From Mesonia sp. K7 (GTDB lineage Bacteria > Bacteroidota > Bacteroidia > Flavobacteriales > Flavobacteriaceae), in assembly GCF_003233725.1 (NCBI RefSeq), contig NZ_QKQV01000003.1:186001-250000 (forward strand): a stretch of 64,000 nt of DNA, in the 5' to 3' direction. Positions 53,549 through 60,742 of the stretch are shown one piece after another (the first letter of the stretch is position 1; every line of letters begins with the position of its first letter). Both the position numbers and the translations under genes were made by a program. Under the pieces are notes generated by a model that was given only the letters and a program-made list of their open reading frames with translations, was not told the origin of the DNA and did no database searches.

Positions 53549-55960
53549 GTGCAGAAACAAATCTGCTTTCTTTGTTTTTCTCTGCTATATTGCACGCAAC
53601 TCTTGGCACAATATACCGTTGAAGGTAGAATTGTTGACGAGCGAAATAAAGCTTTATCTTATTGTAACATAGTGCTTTATAGATCTGCTGATTCGATATA
53701 TGTAAACGGCACTTTTTCGGAGAACGACGGTAAATTTTCTTTTCAAAATATCGCTCCTGCAGCATATTTTATCAAGGTGAGTTTTGTGGGTTTCGAAGAA
53801 AAAATGCTTCCGCTTAAAGCGGAAAATGACATTTTATTGCCAGATATTGTATTAAAAGAAAGTTCGTCGGAACTAAATGAAATTACTATAAAAGCACGAA
53901 AACCACTTGTGCAAAAATTACCAGATCGTTTGGTTTTTGATATCGAAAATACCAGTTTGTCGAGCGGAAACACATGGAATGTACTCAAACAAACACCTGG
54001 AGTAATTGTGCTGCAAGACGAACTTAAAATTAGAAATACCCCAGCGACAGTTTACATTAACGATAGAAAAGTGTATTTAAGTGCTTCAGAATTACAGCAA
54101 TTATTAGAAAGCTATGATGCAGAAAATATCAAGCAAATAGAAGTGATGACCAATCCTTCTGCAAAATATGATGCCGCAGACGGACCTATTATCAATATTG
54201 TTACCTCCAAAATGCTTTTACCAGGCTATAAAGGTGCTGTAAATACCAATTACACCCAAGCCATTTTTCCTAAATACAGTTTTGGGACAAGTCATTTTTA
54301 TAAATCAGAAAAGTTAAATATATACGGAAATTACAGCTTATCACCTTCTAAAAGACTAAAACAAGACGAAAGCTATATCCATTATATCGATGAAAGCGAT
54401 GCTGTTTTCTCACGTTGGCATACCGATTTTTATCGTACCTCGAGAACGCAAGACCACCAAGCAAACTTTGCTTTAGACTACCATGTAAACGAAAAACAAA
54501 AGCTTTTGGTTAGCGCAAACACTTTGTTTTCGCCGCAGCTTAAAGACCAAAATTCGGGTGTAACAAACATGTTTAATGCCCAAAACGAATTAAACTCTTT
54601 ATTTACCACACAAAGTAACTTACAAACAGATTTGCTGAATGTGGCTTATGATTTGGGTTACGAAATTAAAACTGGAGAGAACTCAAGGGTTTCAGCGAAT
54701 TTTCACCATACCTATTATGAAAATGAAAAAGAACAAGCAATTCTTACCGAATATTTCGATAACAATCAATCGTTGACCAACACCAATAGTTTTGATACCG
54801 AAGCGTATCAGAAAATAAATATCTATACGGGGCAGTTAGATTTCGAAACAGTTTTAGGAAAATATAATTTTGCTAGTGGTTTCAAATACTCCACTATTGA
54901 TTCCTATAGTTTTTTAAATTTTTATAACGTAGAAAGTGATGCTTCAACTCTAGAAGAAATCGATTTGCAGAACGATTTTAATTACGACGAAGGTGTTTTT
55001 GCCGCCTATTCTTCACTAGAAAGGGCTTGGGAAAAATGGAATGCAAAAATCGGACTGCGAGTAGAAAACACTGATCGCGTTGGGGTTTCGTCTAATAGCG
55101 AAGAAGAAATTACCAGAAATTATACCAACCTGTTTCCTTCGGCTTATCTGAGTTACCAAATTTCAGATCAGCACCAATTTTCTTTTGATTACGGAAGAAA
55201 AATCAATCGCCCTAATTATCAGAATTTAAACCCGTTTCGGTATTTCATCAACGAAAACAGTTTCCAAAGTGGAAACCCAAACCTTATTGCTTCGACAAGC
55301 CACAACTTTAATTTGAATTATACCTTTAAAGACAGTTATTCGTTCGATTTTTATTTCCGTGACAACGGCGAAAACCCAGCAGAATTGGTTTTTCAGGATA
55401 ACGAAAATCAATTGTTGCGTGCAACACAAGTAAATATGCTGGCGAGTAAATCTTACGGAATCGACTTTTTTCATGGGAGATCCCTCAAAGATTGGTGGTA
55501 CAGCCAATTGATTTTGTCGGCTTTTCACGAAGAAGAAACTTTTTTAGCAGAAGAAAGTAACAGCCTAGAATTTACCAATGATGTGAATGGGTTTTATGCT
55601 TATTGGTACAACCAATTTACGATTACTAAAGACGGTACTTTTACCGGAGACATTTCGTTTGTATACATTTCTAAAATGCTTAGCGGTTCCTACCAAGTTG
55701 GAGAAATGCACAACTTAACGCTTGGGCTAAATAAAAAAATATGGAAAAAGAAAGCTGAAATTTCACTACAGGTTGCCGATATCTTTAACAAATATGCGCC
55801 CGTTTTAACTTCAACCTACCTCAACCAAGACAACGGTTATTATGCTTTGCCCGAAAACAGGTATATTCGTATGGGCTTTAAATATAATTTCGGAAATTCA
55901 GGTTTAACCGATAACAGCAGAACCATCGATCATCAAGAAAGAGAAAGAATAGAAAAATAA
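53549..55960 (+). CDS. Outer-membrane beta-barrel receptor (TonB-dependent-like, OMP_b-brl_3 type)
   Basis: An 803-residue protein starting at a GTG. Signal peptide (to about residue 20, LLAQY), a carboxypeptidase-regulatory-like domain (VEGRIVDERNKALSYCNIVLY, about 22-105), a plug-like part (LKQTPGVIVLQDELKIRNTPATVYINDRKVYLSASELQQLLE in pieces), and a long barrel with many aromatic strands. The plug has the IEVMTNPSAKYDAADGPIINIVT block of the outer-membrane beta-barrel family 3 proteins. No partner lipoprotein gene is adjacent. Ligand unknown. A 42-aa ORF starts 3 bp after its stop. Confidence 0.88.
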   Translation: MQKQICFLCFSLLYCTQLLAQYTVEGRIVDERNKALSYCNIVLYRSADSIYVNGTFSENDGKFSFQNIAPAAYFIKVSFVGFEEKMLPLKAENDILLPDIVLKESSSELNEITIKARKPLVQKLPDRLVFDIENTSLSSGNTWNVLKQTPGVIVLQDELKIRNTPATVYINDRKVYLSASELQQLLESYDAENIKQIEVMTNPSAKYDAADGPIINIVTSKMLLPGYKGAVNTNYTQAIFPKYSFGTSHFYKSEKLNIYGNYSLSPSKRLKQDESYIHYIDESDAVFSRWHTDFYRTSRTQDHQANFALDYHVNEKQKLLVSANTLFSPQLKDQNSGVTNMFNAQNELNSLFTTQSNLQTDLLNVAYDLGYEIKTGENSRVSANFHHTYYENEKEQAILTEYFDNNQSLTNTNSFDTEAYQKINIYTGQLDFETVLGKYNFASGFKYSTIDSYSFLNFYNVESDASTLEEIDLQNDFNYDEGVFAAYSSLERAWEKWNAKIGLRVENTDRVGVSSNSEEEITRNYTNLFPSAYLSYQISDQHQFSFDYGRKINRPNYQNLNPFRYFINENSFQSGNPNLIASTSHNFNLNYTFKDSYSFDFYFRDNGENPAELVFQDNENQLLRATQVNMLASKSYGIDFFHGRSLKDWWYSQLILSAFHEEETFLAEESNSLEFTNDVNGFYAYWYNQFTITKDGTFTGDISFVYISKMLSGSYQVGEMHNLTLGLNKKIWKKKAEISLQVADIFNKYAPVLTSTYLNQDNGYYALPENRYIRMGFKYNFGNSGLTDNSRTIDHQERERIEK

Positions 55961-55963
55961 AGA

Positions 55964-56092
55964 ATGGAATTAGAAGATTTTAATATAGGACTTTTTTTAT
56001 GGCAAGCATTTAATACTATCTTAATTATCTTAATTTTAATAATTCTTTATAGCTTATATAAGCATATAAAAAAAGATAGTAACTATAGTTAA
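55964..56092 (+). CDS. Possible 42-aa single-helix membrane protein
   Basis: A reading frame beginning MELEDFNIGLFLWQAFNTIL, then ILIILILIILYSLYKHIKKD..., ending in YS: a polar N-terminus, about 20 hydrophobic residues and a basic cytoplasmic end, so a plausible small inner-membrane protein. It starts 3 bp after the receptor stop and may be translated from the same message. Its stop overlaps by four bases the TAA that ends the convergent HEAT gene's extended frame. Too short for a family assignment. Confidence 0.5.
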   Translation: MELEDFNIGLFLWQAFNTILIILILIILYSLYKHIKKDSNYS

Positions 56093-56208
56093 AAATTCTC
56101 CTCGATATAAGCAATCGCTTCTGCTTGGCTTAATGCCGAAAATTTGGCATAACGCTGGTGTACATCGATAATCTCTATCAGAGCTTTTTCAACGACTTCT
56201 TCGTTTTT
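56089..56208 (-). pseudogene. In-frame coding remnant after the amber codon of the HEAT gene
   Basis: After the TAG at 56209-56211 the same reading frame stays open for 39 codons, to a TAA at 56089-56091. It reads KNEEVVEKALIEIIDVHQRY... ending in AIAYIEENF, a well-formed amphipathic helical end continuing the HEAT-type pattern with no frameshift. This suggests a nonsense mutation (or readthrough) that cut the C-terminus off. Confidence 0.75.
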
Positions 56209-56844
56209 CTATGTTTTGAGATGCGTAATCACTTTGGGTAAACATCCTTTTTTGTAGGCGATTTGCCCTAACACATGAATTAGCGTGTTTTTTACACGAG
56301 TGGTTTCATCAAACTCAAACGCTTTTAAAAGGGGCAAAATATCTTTTGGATGTGTTCTACCGCGCAACTCGATGCCGTGACAAATTTGTCGACGAATCTC
56401 TTTATCGGGATGAGCTACATATTTTTTGCACCAAACCAAAACAGGCTTTGGGTTTTTGTCTGCCATTTTCTTAATGGAGCCAATCACCGCATTTCGCACC
56501 CGATGATGCTCATCTTCCAAACCCTTATCAAAAAAGGCTTGTACAATTTCAAAATAAACGATACCAATTTCTCCAGCCGCATTTATCACCGTTTGTCGCA
56601 CTTTATCATCTGCTGAAGTAAAGAGTTTTTTTAATCCGTTTAAAACGGAAGCTTGTAATTGCTTTTCTGCGAAATAAATTTTACCTACAGCCTGGTAAGC
56701 CGTTTTCCGAATATAGGTATCTTCATCTTCAAAATACTCCAGTATTTTCTTAATGGAGTTTGTTTTAAAATCATTTAAAATAGTGTTGGTCATTTCGTTT
56801 ACCAAAACCACACGTGCTTCTTTCGACAAATCGTAAAACCCCAT
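56209..56844 (-). CDS. HEAT-repeat protein, C-terminus cut by an in-frame TAG
   Basis: About 211 residues from the ATG at 56844 (MGFYDLSKEARVVLVNEMTN), built of helical HEAT-like repeats: LEYFEDEDTYIRKTAYQAVGKIYF, FTSADDKVRQTVINAAGEIG, EDEHHRVRNAVIGSIKKMA, AHPDKEIRRQICHGIEL, FDEFDETTRVKNTLIHVLGQIAYKKG in pieces. A longer frame starts at 56949 but its first 35 residues are hydrophobic and unlike the family, and lie over the dusB promoter area. The frame ends at TAG, but coding sense resumes directly after it. HEAT proteins usually act as protein-interaction scaffolds; DNA glycosylase AlkD is a distant relative, but no activity is claimed. Confidence 0.85.
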   Translation of the reverse strand: MGFYDLSKEARVVLVNEMTNTILNDFKTNSIKKILEYFEDEDTYIRKTAYQAVGKIYFAEKQLQASVLNGLKKLFTSADDKVRQTVINAAGEIGIVYFEIVQAFFDKGLEDEHHRVRNAVIGSIKKMADKNPKPVLVWCKKYVAHPDKEIRRQICHGIELRGRTHPKDILPLLKAFEFDETTRVKNTLIHVLGQIAYKKGCLPKVITHLKT

Positions 56845-56870
56845 AATGGATAAATTTCGTTCAAAATTAG

Positions 56871-56878
56871 TATTTTTG
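56871..56878 (+). promoter_or_regulatory. Possible dusB -7 box
   Basis: TATTTTTG fits TAnnTTTG, 19 bp before the GTG start of dusB at 56898. Confidence 0.4.
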
Positions 56879-56897
56879 CACTCAAAATCAGAAAACT

Positions 56898-57893
56898 GTG
56901 GCAAAAATAGGAAACATAGAGGTAGGAGAATTTCCGTTGTTGTTAGCACCGATGGAAGATGTGAGCGATCCGCCGTTTAGGGCTCTGTGTAAAGAGCAAG
57001 GCGCCGATGTGGTTTATACCGAATTTATTTCGTCAGAAGGATTGATACGTGATGCGGCAAAAAGTGTTATGAAACTTGACATCTACGAAAAAGAACGCCC
57101 AGTTGGGATTCAGATTTTTGGTGCCGATCTCGACGCGATGTTAGAATCGGTAGAAATTGTCGAAAAATCAGGACCGGATATTATTGATATTAACTTTGGT
57201 TGTCCGGTAAAAAAAGTAGTGTGTAAAGGCGCTGGCGCTGGAATCTTAAAAGATATCGATAAAATGGTGAGCCTGACCGAAGCCATGGTCAAACACACCA
57301 AATTGCCCGTAACTGTAAAAACACGATTGGGTTGGGATAAAGACTCCATAAAGATAGTTGAGGTGGCCGAACGTTTACAAGATGTGGGTTGCCAAGCGAT
57401 TTCCATTCACGGAAGAACACGTGTGCAGATGTATAAAGGAGAAGCCGATTGGGGGCCTATTGCCGAAGTAAAAAACAACCCAAGAATGCACATTCCGGTG
57501 TTTGGAAACGGTGATGTAGATACCCCGGAAAGAGCCGTCGAAATGCGTGACAAGTATGGGTTGGACGGTGCGATGATTGGCCGAGCGAGTATTGGTTACC
57601 CCTGGTTTTTTAGAGAAGTAAAACATTATTTCAAAACAGGCGAACATCTTGACCCACCAACAATGCAAGAACGTTTGGAGGCCGCAAGAAGGCATTTGCA
57701 AATGGCAATCGATTGGAAAGGGGAACGATTAGGGGTTTTTGAAACCCGTCGTCATTATACCAATTATTTTAAAGGGATCCCACATTTTAAAGAGCACCGT
57801 ATGAAAATGGTGACCAGCGATGATGCAGCAGATGTATTTGCTGCTTTTGATGAAGCCGAAAAGGAATTTGGGGATTTTGTTTTTACAATATAA
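56898..57893 (+). CDS. dusB: tRNA-dihydrouridine synthase (DusB-like)
   Basis: A 331-residue FMN enzyme. LLLAPMEDVSDPPFRALCKEQGADVVYTEF, INFGCPVKKVVCKGAGAGIL (with the catalytic Cys in GCP), LPVTVKTRLGWD, SIHGRTRVQMYKG, VFGNGDVDTPE and GAMIGRASIGYPWFF are Dus family blocks. It reduces uridines in the D-loop of tRNA. The start codon is GTG (VAKIGNIEVGEFPLLLAPMED), which sits 19 bp after a good -7 box. Divergent from the HEAT gene. Confidence 0.93.
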   Translation: MAKIGNIEVGEFPLLLAPMEDVSDPPFRALCKEQGADVVYTEFISSEGLIRDAAKSVMKLDIYEKERPVGIQIFGADLDAMLESVEIVEKSGPDIIDINFGCPVKKVVCKGAGAGILKDIDKMVSLTEAMVKHTKLPVTVKTRLGWDKDSIKIVEVAERLQDVGCQAISIHGRTRVQMYKGEADWGPIAEVKNNPRMHIPVFGNGDVDTPERAVEMRDKYGLDGAMIGRASIGYPWFFREVKHYFKTGEHLDPPTMQERLEAARRHLQMAIDWKGERLGVFETRRHYTNYFKGIPHFKEHRMKMVTSDDAADVFAAFDEAEKEFGDFVFTI

Positions 57894-57978
57894 AAGTCAT
57901 TCCAATCCCTTCCGAACCCTCAGGATCTGGATGGGAGAAAGAATCTATTATGGCCATGTCATAATGCCCTGAAAAAAC

Positions 57979-59175
57979 TTAAGCCAACACTTTCTGCACG
58001 CGGGTGGCACCAATATACGACGCGGTAAAACCTAGAATCATAATGGTCGTAAAAACCAAGATGATATTTCCTGCCGTTACTTTTACCGGATAAGGTAAAG
58101 TAGGGGTGATCATCACCCAACTAAAATGCAATTGTAAATAGACTATAATTACGCCGATTAATAAGCCCAAAACACCACCAACAAAAGTGAGCAAACCGCC
58201 CTGTAAAAGAAAAACATGTTTGATTTCGCGTGGTGTAGCGCCCAAATGATGCATGGTTTTGATGTTGTGCTGTTTGTCTAAAATGGCCATCACGATGGCT
58301 CCACCCACATTAAAAAGAGCAATAATCAAGACGAGTGTAAAAATAAGGTAAACGACCAAGTTTTCGGTGTTCAGCATTTTGTAGAGCGCATCGTTGAGCT
58401 CGATACGGTTTTTGAGGTCTATTTTCGTTCCAAAAATAGCTTGAAGTTTTTCTTTTACAACGGCTTCATCGGTATCAGGTTGGGTACGAATTTCAATACC
58501 TGAAATTTGATTTTCCTTGTAATTGAGTAAACTTCGCGCAAAAGCTTTAGGTGTAAAAATATACTTTTCGTTGATTTCTTCGTTTACACTAAAAATCCCG
58601 GTCACTAAGGCATTTTGTGAATTAAAAGCATTGTTGACATCGGTAATTTGACCTTTCCCTGGTTTGGGCACCATCACTTTAAGGACATCGCCATAACCCG
58701 CGACACCCAAAGAAAGTTTTCTGGAAACGCCATAACCAATCACGGTTTGGTTTTCTTCGGGATGAAACCAAAGTCCGCTTACCAAAGAACTATCTGCAGA
58801 GTTGACTTTCAAATAATTTTCATCGACCCCTTTCAGGGTAATCGGCATGTATTTATCGTTGTATTCCAGCAAAACCCTTTCTTCTACAATGGTTGAAAAG
58901 GCTTTGATTTCAGGAATGCTTTGCAACTTTTTTAATTCCACGGAGGTGAAATCGAAAGTTTTGCCCTGCGCAGGAATAACTTTAAGATCGGGATCGAATT
59001 CGTTGGTAAAATTCAGGCTAAACTGTTTGAGCCCAGCAAAACCCGACAAAACTACAAAAAGCGCAAAAGCTCCCGCAAATACCCCAATCGCAGCAATCAT
59101 TGTGATGATATTGATGGCGTTGTTTTTACTTTTGGAAATTAGGTAACGCTTAGCGATGTAGTACGAAAAATTCAA
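57979..59175 (-). CDS. ABC transporter permease, LolC/LolE-like
   Basis: A 398-residue protein: N-terminal YYIAKRYLISKSKNNAINIITMIAAIGVFAGAFALFVVLSGFAGLKQF (the LolCE N-terminal block and first helix), a periplasmic MacB-PCD-like part (about 60-260), and three C-terminal FtsX helices (NLVVYLIFTLVLIIALFNVGGAIVMAILDKQHNIKTMHHLGATPREI). Such permeases release lipoproteins from the inner membrane for outer-membrane targeting. No ATPase gene is in reach. It starts right after rbfA (1-bp gap), as in other flavobacteria. Confidence 0.9.
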   Translation of the reverse strand: MNFSYYIAKRYLISKSKNNAINIITMIAAIGVFAGAFALFVVLSGFAGLKQFSLNFTNEFDPDLKVIPAQGKTFDFTSVELKKLQSIPEIKAFSTIVEERVLLEYNDKYMPITLKGVDENYLKVNSADSSLVSGLWFHPEENQTVIGYGVSRKLSLGVAGYGDVLKVMVPKPGKGQITDVNNAFNSQNALVTGIFSVNEEINEKYIFTPKAFARSLLNYKENQISGIEIRTQPDTDEAVVKEKLQAIFGTKIDLKNRIELNDALYKMLNTENLVVYLIFTLVLIIALFNVGGAIVMAILDKQHNIKTMHHLGATPREIKHVFLLQGGLLTFVGGVLGLLIGVIIVYLQLHFSWVMITPTLPYPVKVTAGNIILVFTTIMILGFTASYIGATRVQKVLA

Positions 59176-59176
59176 G

Positions 59177-59572
59177 TCAGGATTTTTTTCTTCGTTGTAA
59201 CAAATCGGGGTTGTCTATGGGATTGTCCTTGCCTTTTAGCGCATCATCTATATTTTCGATGTAATCGAGCGAATCGTCTAAAAAGAAAAGCAAATCTGGG
59301 GTTTTACGCATTTGTTGTTTGATGCGCTGCGCCAACTGGTGTTTGATTTGCGGTTTGATGCTTTTGATTTCGTTAAGAAGAGCAGCCGCATCTTTAGTTG
59401 GGAAAATGCTTAAATATACTTTGGCAATAGACAAATCTGAGGTCACGCTCGCCTTAGAAACCGAAATAATGATGTTAAGGTTTCCTGATTTTCTCAAGGT
59501 TTCCTGTAAGATTTCTGCCAAATCCTGCTGAATGAGACCACCTATTTTTTTCTGTCTGTTTGTTTCTTCCAT
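59177..59572 (-). CDS. rbfA: Ribosome-binding factor A
   Basis: A 131-residue RbfA protein: METTNRQKKIGGLIQQDLAEIL-like start (here MEETNRQKK), IIISVSKASVTSDLSIAKVYLSIFPTKD and LAQRIKQQMRKTPDLLFFLDDSLDYIENID, the family's KH-like core and its typical end. It helps mature the 16S rRNA 5' end and acts in cold adaptation. I prefer the ATG at 59572 to a GTG two codons earlier (59578). Confidence 0.93.
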   Translation of the reverse strand: MEETNRQKKIGGLIQQDLAEILQETLRKSGNLNIIISVSKASVTSDLSIAKVYLSIFPTKDAAALLNEIKSIKPQIKHQLAQRIKQQMRKTPDLLFFLDDSLDYIENIDDALKGKDNPIDNPDLLQRRKKS

Positions 59573-59688
59573 AAACACAAAAATAAGTTTTTAAAAGATA
59601 GAAGCCATTTAAACTTTTTCTATTTGCTAAAAAAATGTTCTTTTTTCCTTCTTTTTTGTCTTTTTCTCCTTCCGTGGCGTTGCTATGC

Positions 59689-59704
59689 TCCCGAATTTTC
59701 GGGA
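59689..59704. repeat. Short palindrome TCCCGAA-TT-TTCGGGA
   Basis: Perfect 7-bp inverted repeat with a two-base centre, near-identical to the palindrome at 43962-43976 and related to the imperfect copy at 60456-60474. Confidence 0.6.
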
Positions 59705-59930
59705 CAAAAAAAACTTCAAAGAATCAAAAAATCTTCAATTTTCGCTTAAACACAAAAAGTTTAAATCACTTCTTTTTATTTTTGTAATCGGATAAAATAA
59801 ATTGATGAAGTAATACGGCGATTTTTTACTTGACTTCCAAAACCTTCAATTCGAGCCTTGCCTGCGGAAGACAGGTCGAGGATAAGGTTTTGAAATAAAA
59901 TTCTTTTTCTCGATACAATTTTACTTCATT

Positions 59931-59956
59931 TCATTTCGAAAAATCACTCGAAATGA
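59931..59956. repeat. Inverted repeat TCATTTCGA / TCGAAATGA
   Basis: A 9-bp stem with an 8-base loop, 41 bp upstream of mce. Either part of a dispersed repeat or a hairpin in the mce leader; it has no T-run, so a terminator is unlikely. Confidence 0.5.
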
Positions 59957-59996
59957 CGAATTTTATTCCAATTTCAAAATAGTATAAAGAACACTT

Positions 59997-60401
59997 ATGA
60001 ACAAAATAGAACACATTGGTATTGCGGTAAAAGACATCGACGCGGCAAACACAATTTACGAAAAACTCTTGGGCAAAGCCCCCTATAAAATGGAGGAAGT
60101 AGCAAGCGAAGGGGTCATGACTTCGTTTTTTCAGACGGGAGAAAGCAAAGTAGAACTATTGGCGGCAACCAACGACGATAGCCCTATCGCAAAGTTTATT
60201 GCCAAGAAAGGCGAAGGCATACACCATGTGGCTTTTGGGGTAGAGGATATCGAAGCGGAAATCAAAAGATTAAAAAAGGAAGGTTTTGTCGTGCTCAACG
60301 AAACTCCAAAAAAAGGAGCAGACAATAAGCTAGTGGCTTTTTTACACCCGAAATCCAATCACGGTGTTTTGGTGGAGTTGTGCCAAGACATAAAAAATTA
60401 A
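59997..60401 (+). CDS. mce: Methylmalonyl-CoA epimerase
   Basis: A 134-residue glyoxalase-fold protein. KIEHIGIAVKDIDAANTIYEKLLG supplies the first metal His, EGIHHVAFGVEDIEAEI the second, and LHPKSNHGVLVELCQ the last block with the metal Glu. It interconverts R- and S-methylmalonyl-CoA in propionate metabolism. Length is standard. No mutase gene is in the window. It is followed by the tRNA gene whose promoter begins 8 bp after its stop. Confidence 0.93.
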   Translation: MNKIEHIGIAVKDIDAANTIYEKLLGKAPYKMEEVASEGVMTSFFQTGESKVELLAATNDDSPIAKFIAKKGEGIHHVAFGVEDIEAEIKRLKKEGFVVLNETPKKGADNKLVAFLHPKSNHGVLVELCQDIKN

Positions 60402-60408
60402 TTATAAA

Positions 60409-60440
60409 TTGGTAAATTAGATTTTATATTTTTACTTTTG
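60409..60440 (+). promoter_or_regulatory. Promoter of the CAT-anticodon tRNA
   Basis: TTG at 60409-60411, a 21-base spacer and TACTTTTG at 60433-60440, which matches the Bacteroidota promoter and repeats the same spacing as the tRNA-Cys promoter at 33486. Between it and the tRNA lies an imperfect palindrome (60456-60474). Confidence 0.7.
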
Positions 60441-60455
60441 CCAACCATTTATCTT

Positions 60456-60474
60456 TTCTGATAATTATCGGGAA
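60456..60474. repeat. Decayed copy of the CCCGA/TCGGG-type palindrome
   Basis: TTCTGATAATTATCGGGAA pairs with itself with two G-U wobbles; the symmetric parent would be TCCCGATAATTATCGGGA. It lies in the tRNA leader, eight bases before the mature 5' end. Confidence 0.45.
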
Positions 60475-60481
60475 GTAATTA

Positions 60482-60555
60482 GGTCCTATAGCTCAGTTGG
60501 TTAGAGCACCTGACTCATAATCAGGTGGTCCCTGGTTCGAGCCCAGGTGGGACCA
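60482..60555 (+). tRNA. tRNA with CAT anticodon (elongator Met or Ile2)
   Basis: A 74-base cloverleaf: acceptor GGTCCTA/TGGGACC with one G-U, D-arm AGCTCAGTTGGTTAGAGC, anticodon arm CCTGA-CTCATAA-TCAGG, T-arm with GGTTCGAGCCC, discriminator A, no encoded CCA. Not an initiator tRNA, because the first base pair is G-C and the anticodon stem lacks three consecutive G-C pairs. Whether it is elongator Met or the lysidine-modified Ile2 tRNA cannot be told from the sequence alone. Its 3' end is duplicated at 60646-60665. Confidence 0.93.
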
Positions 60556-60558
60556 CAA
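60539..60558. repeat. Direct repeat copy 1 (in tRNA 3' end; att-like)
   Basis: GAGCCCAGGTGGGACCACAA: the T-arm to acceptor 3' side plus the three bases after the tRNA. An exact copy follows 107 bp later at 60646-60665. tRNA 3' ends duplicated in this way are typical products of site-specific integration. Confidence 0.8.
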
Positions 60559-60564
60559 CTTATC

Positions 60565-60593
60565 AACCCAACTCAAATTGAGTTGGGTTTTTT
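60565..60593 (+). terminator. Hairpin terminator after the tRNA
   Basis: AACCCAACTCAA/TTGAGTTGGGTT, an almost perfect 12-bp palindrome followed by a T-run, 10 bases after the tRNA. Confidence 0.85.
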
Positions 60594-60618
60594 ATGCGTT
60601 TTACTGGGCGAGAAGTTT

Positions 60619-60645
60619 ATCCTGAGCGACGTAAGGAGTCGAAGG
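60619..60645. repeat. Dispersed CCTGAGCG...GTCGAAGG-type repeat
   Basis: TCCTGAGCGACGTAAGGAGT followed by CGAAGGG resembles the short intergenic repeat CCTGAGCG(n)AGTCGAAGG that I recall from many Bacteroidota genomes. It sits between the two copies of the tRNA end and ends at the second copy. Confidence 0.55.
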
Positions 60646-60665
60646 GAGCCCAGGTGGGACCACAA
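60646..60665. repeat. Direct repeat copy 2 of the tRNA 3' end (att-like)
   Basis: Exact 20-bp copy of 60539-60558. It is not preceded by tRNA sequence, so it cannot be a functional gene; it is followed by its own hairpin terminator at 60671. Confidence 0.8.
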
Positions 60666-60670
60666 ATTTA

Positions 60671-60710
60671 AACCTCATCTATATTGACTTTCAATTAGTT
60701 GAGGTTTTTT
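60671..60710. terminator. Hairpin terminator following repeat copy 2
   Basis: AACCTCA ... TGAGGTT forms a 7-bp stem; inside, ATTGA/TCAAT may extend the fold. T-run TTTTTT follows on the plus strand. It could serve the read-through from the tRNA side and also lies downstream of the minus-strand operon ending at 60743. Confidence 0.6.
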
Positions 60711-60742
60711 ATTTGGTTATTGTGGACGGTTTTAGGGGATTA

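Larger units (their letters stand above)
59573..59996. other. Intergenic stretch with repeats, no gene seen
   Basis: About 420 bp between rbfA and mce without a coding-like frame. It holds the palindrome at 59689-59704, an AG-poor/CT-rich stretch with CCTGCGGAAGACAGG (59858-59872), whose arms CCTG/CAGG could pair, and an inverted repeat TCATTTCGA...TCGAAATGA at 59931-59956. Such mixtures of short palindromes are usual in flavobacterial intergenic regions; promoter of mce is not identified. Confidence 0.6.
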
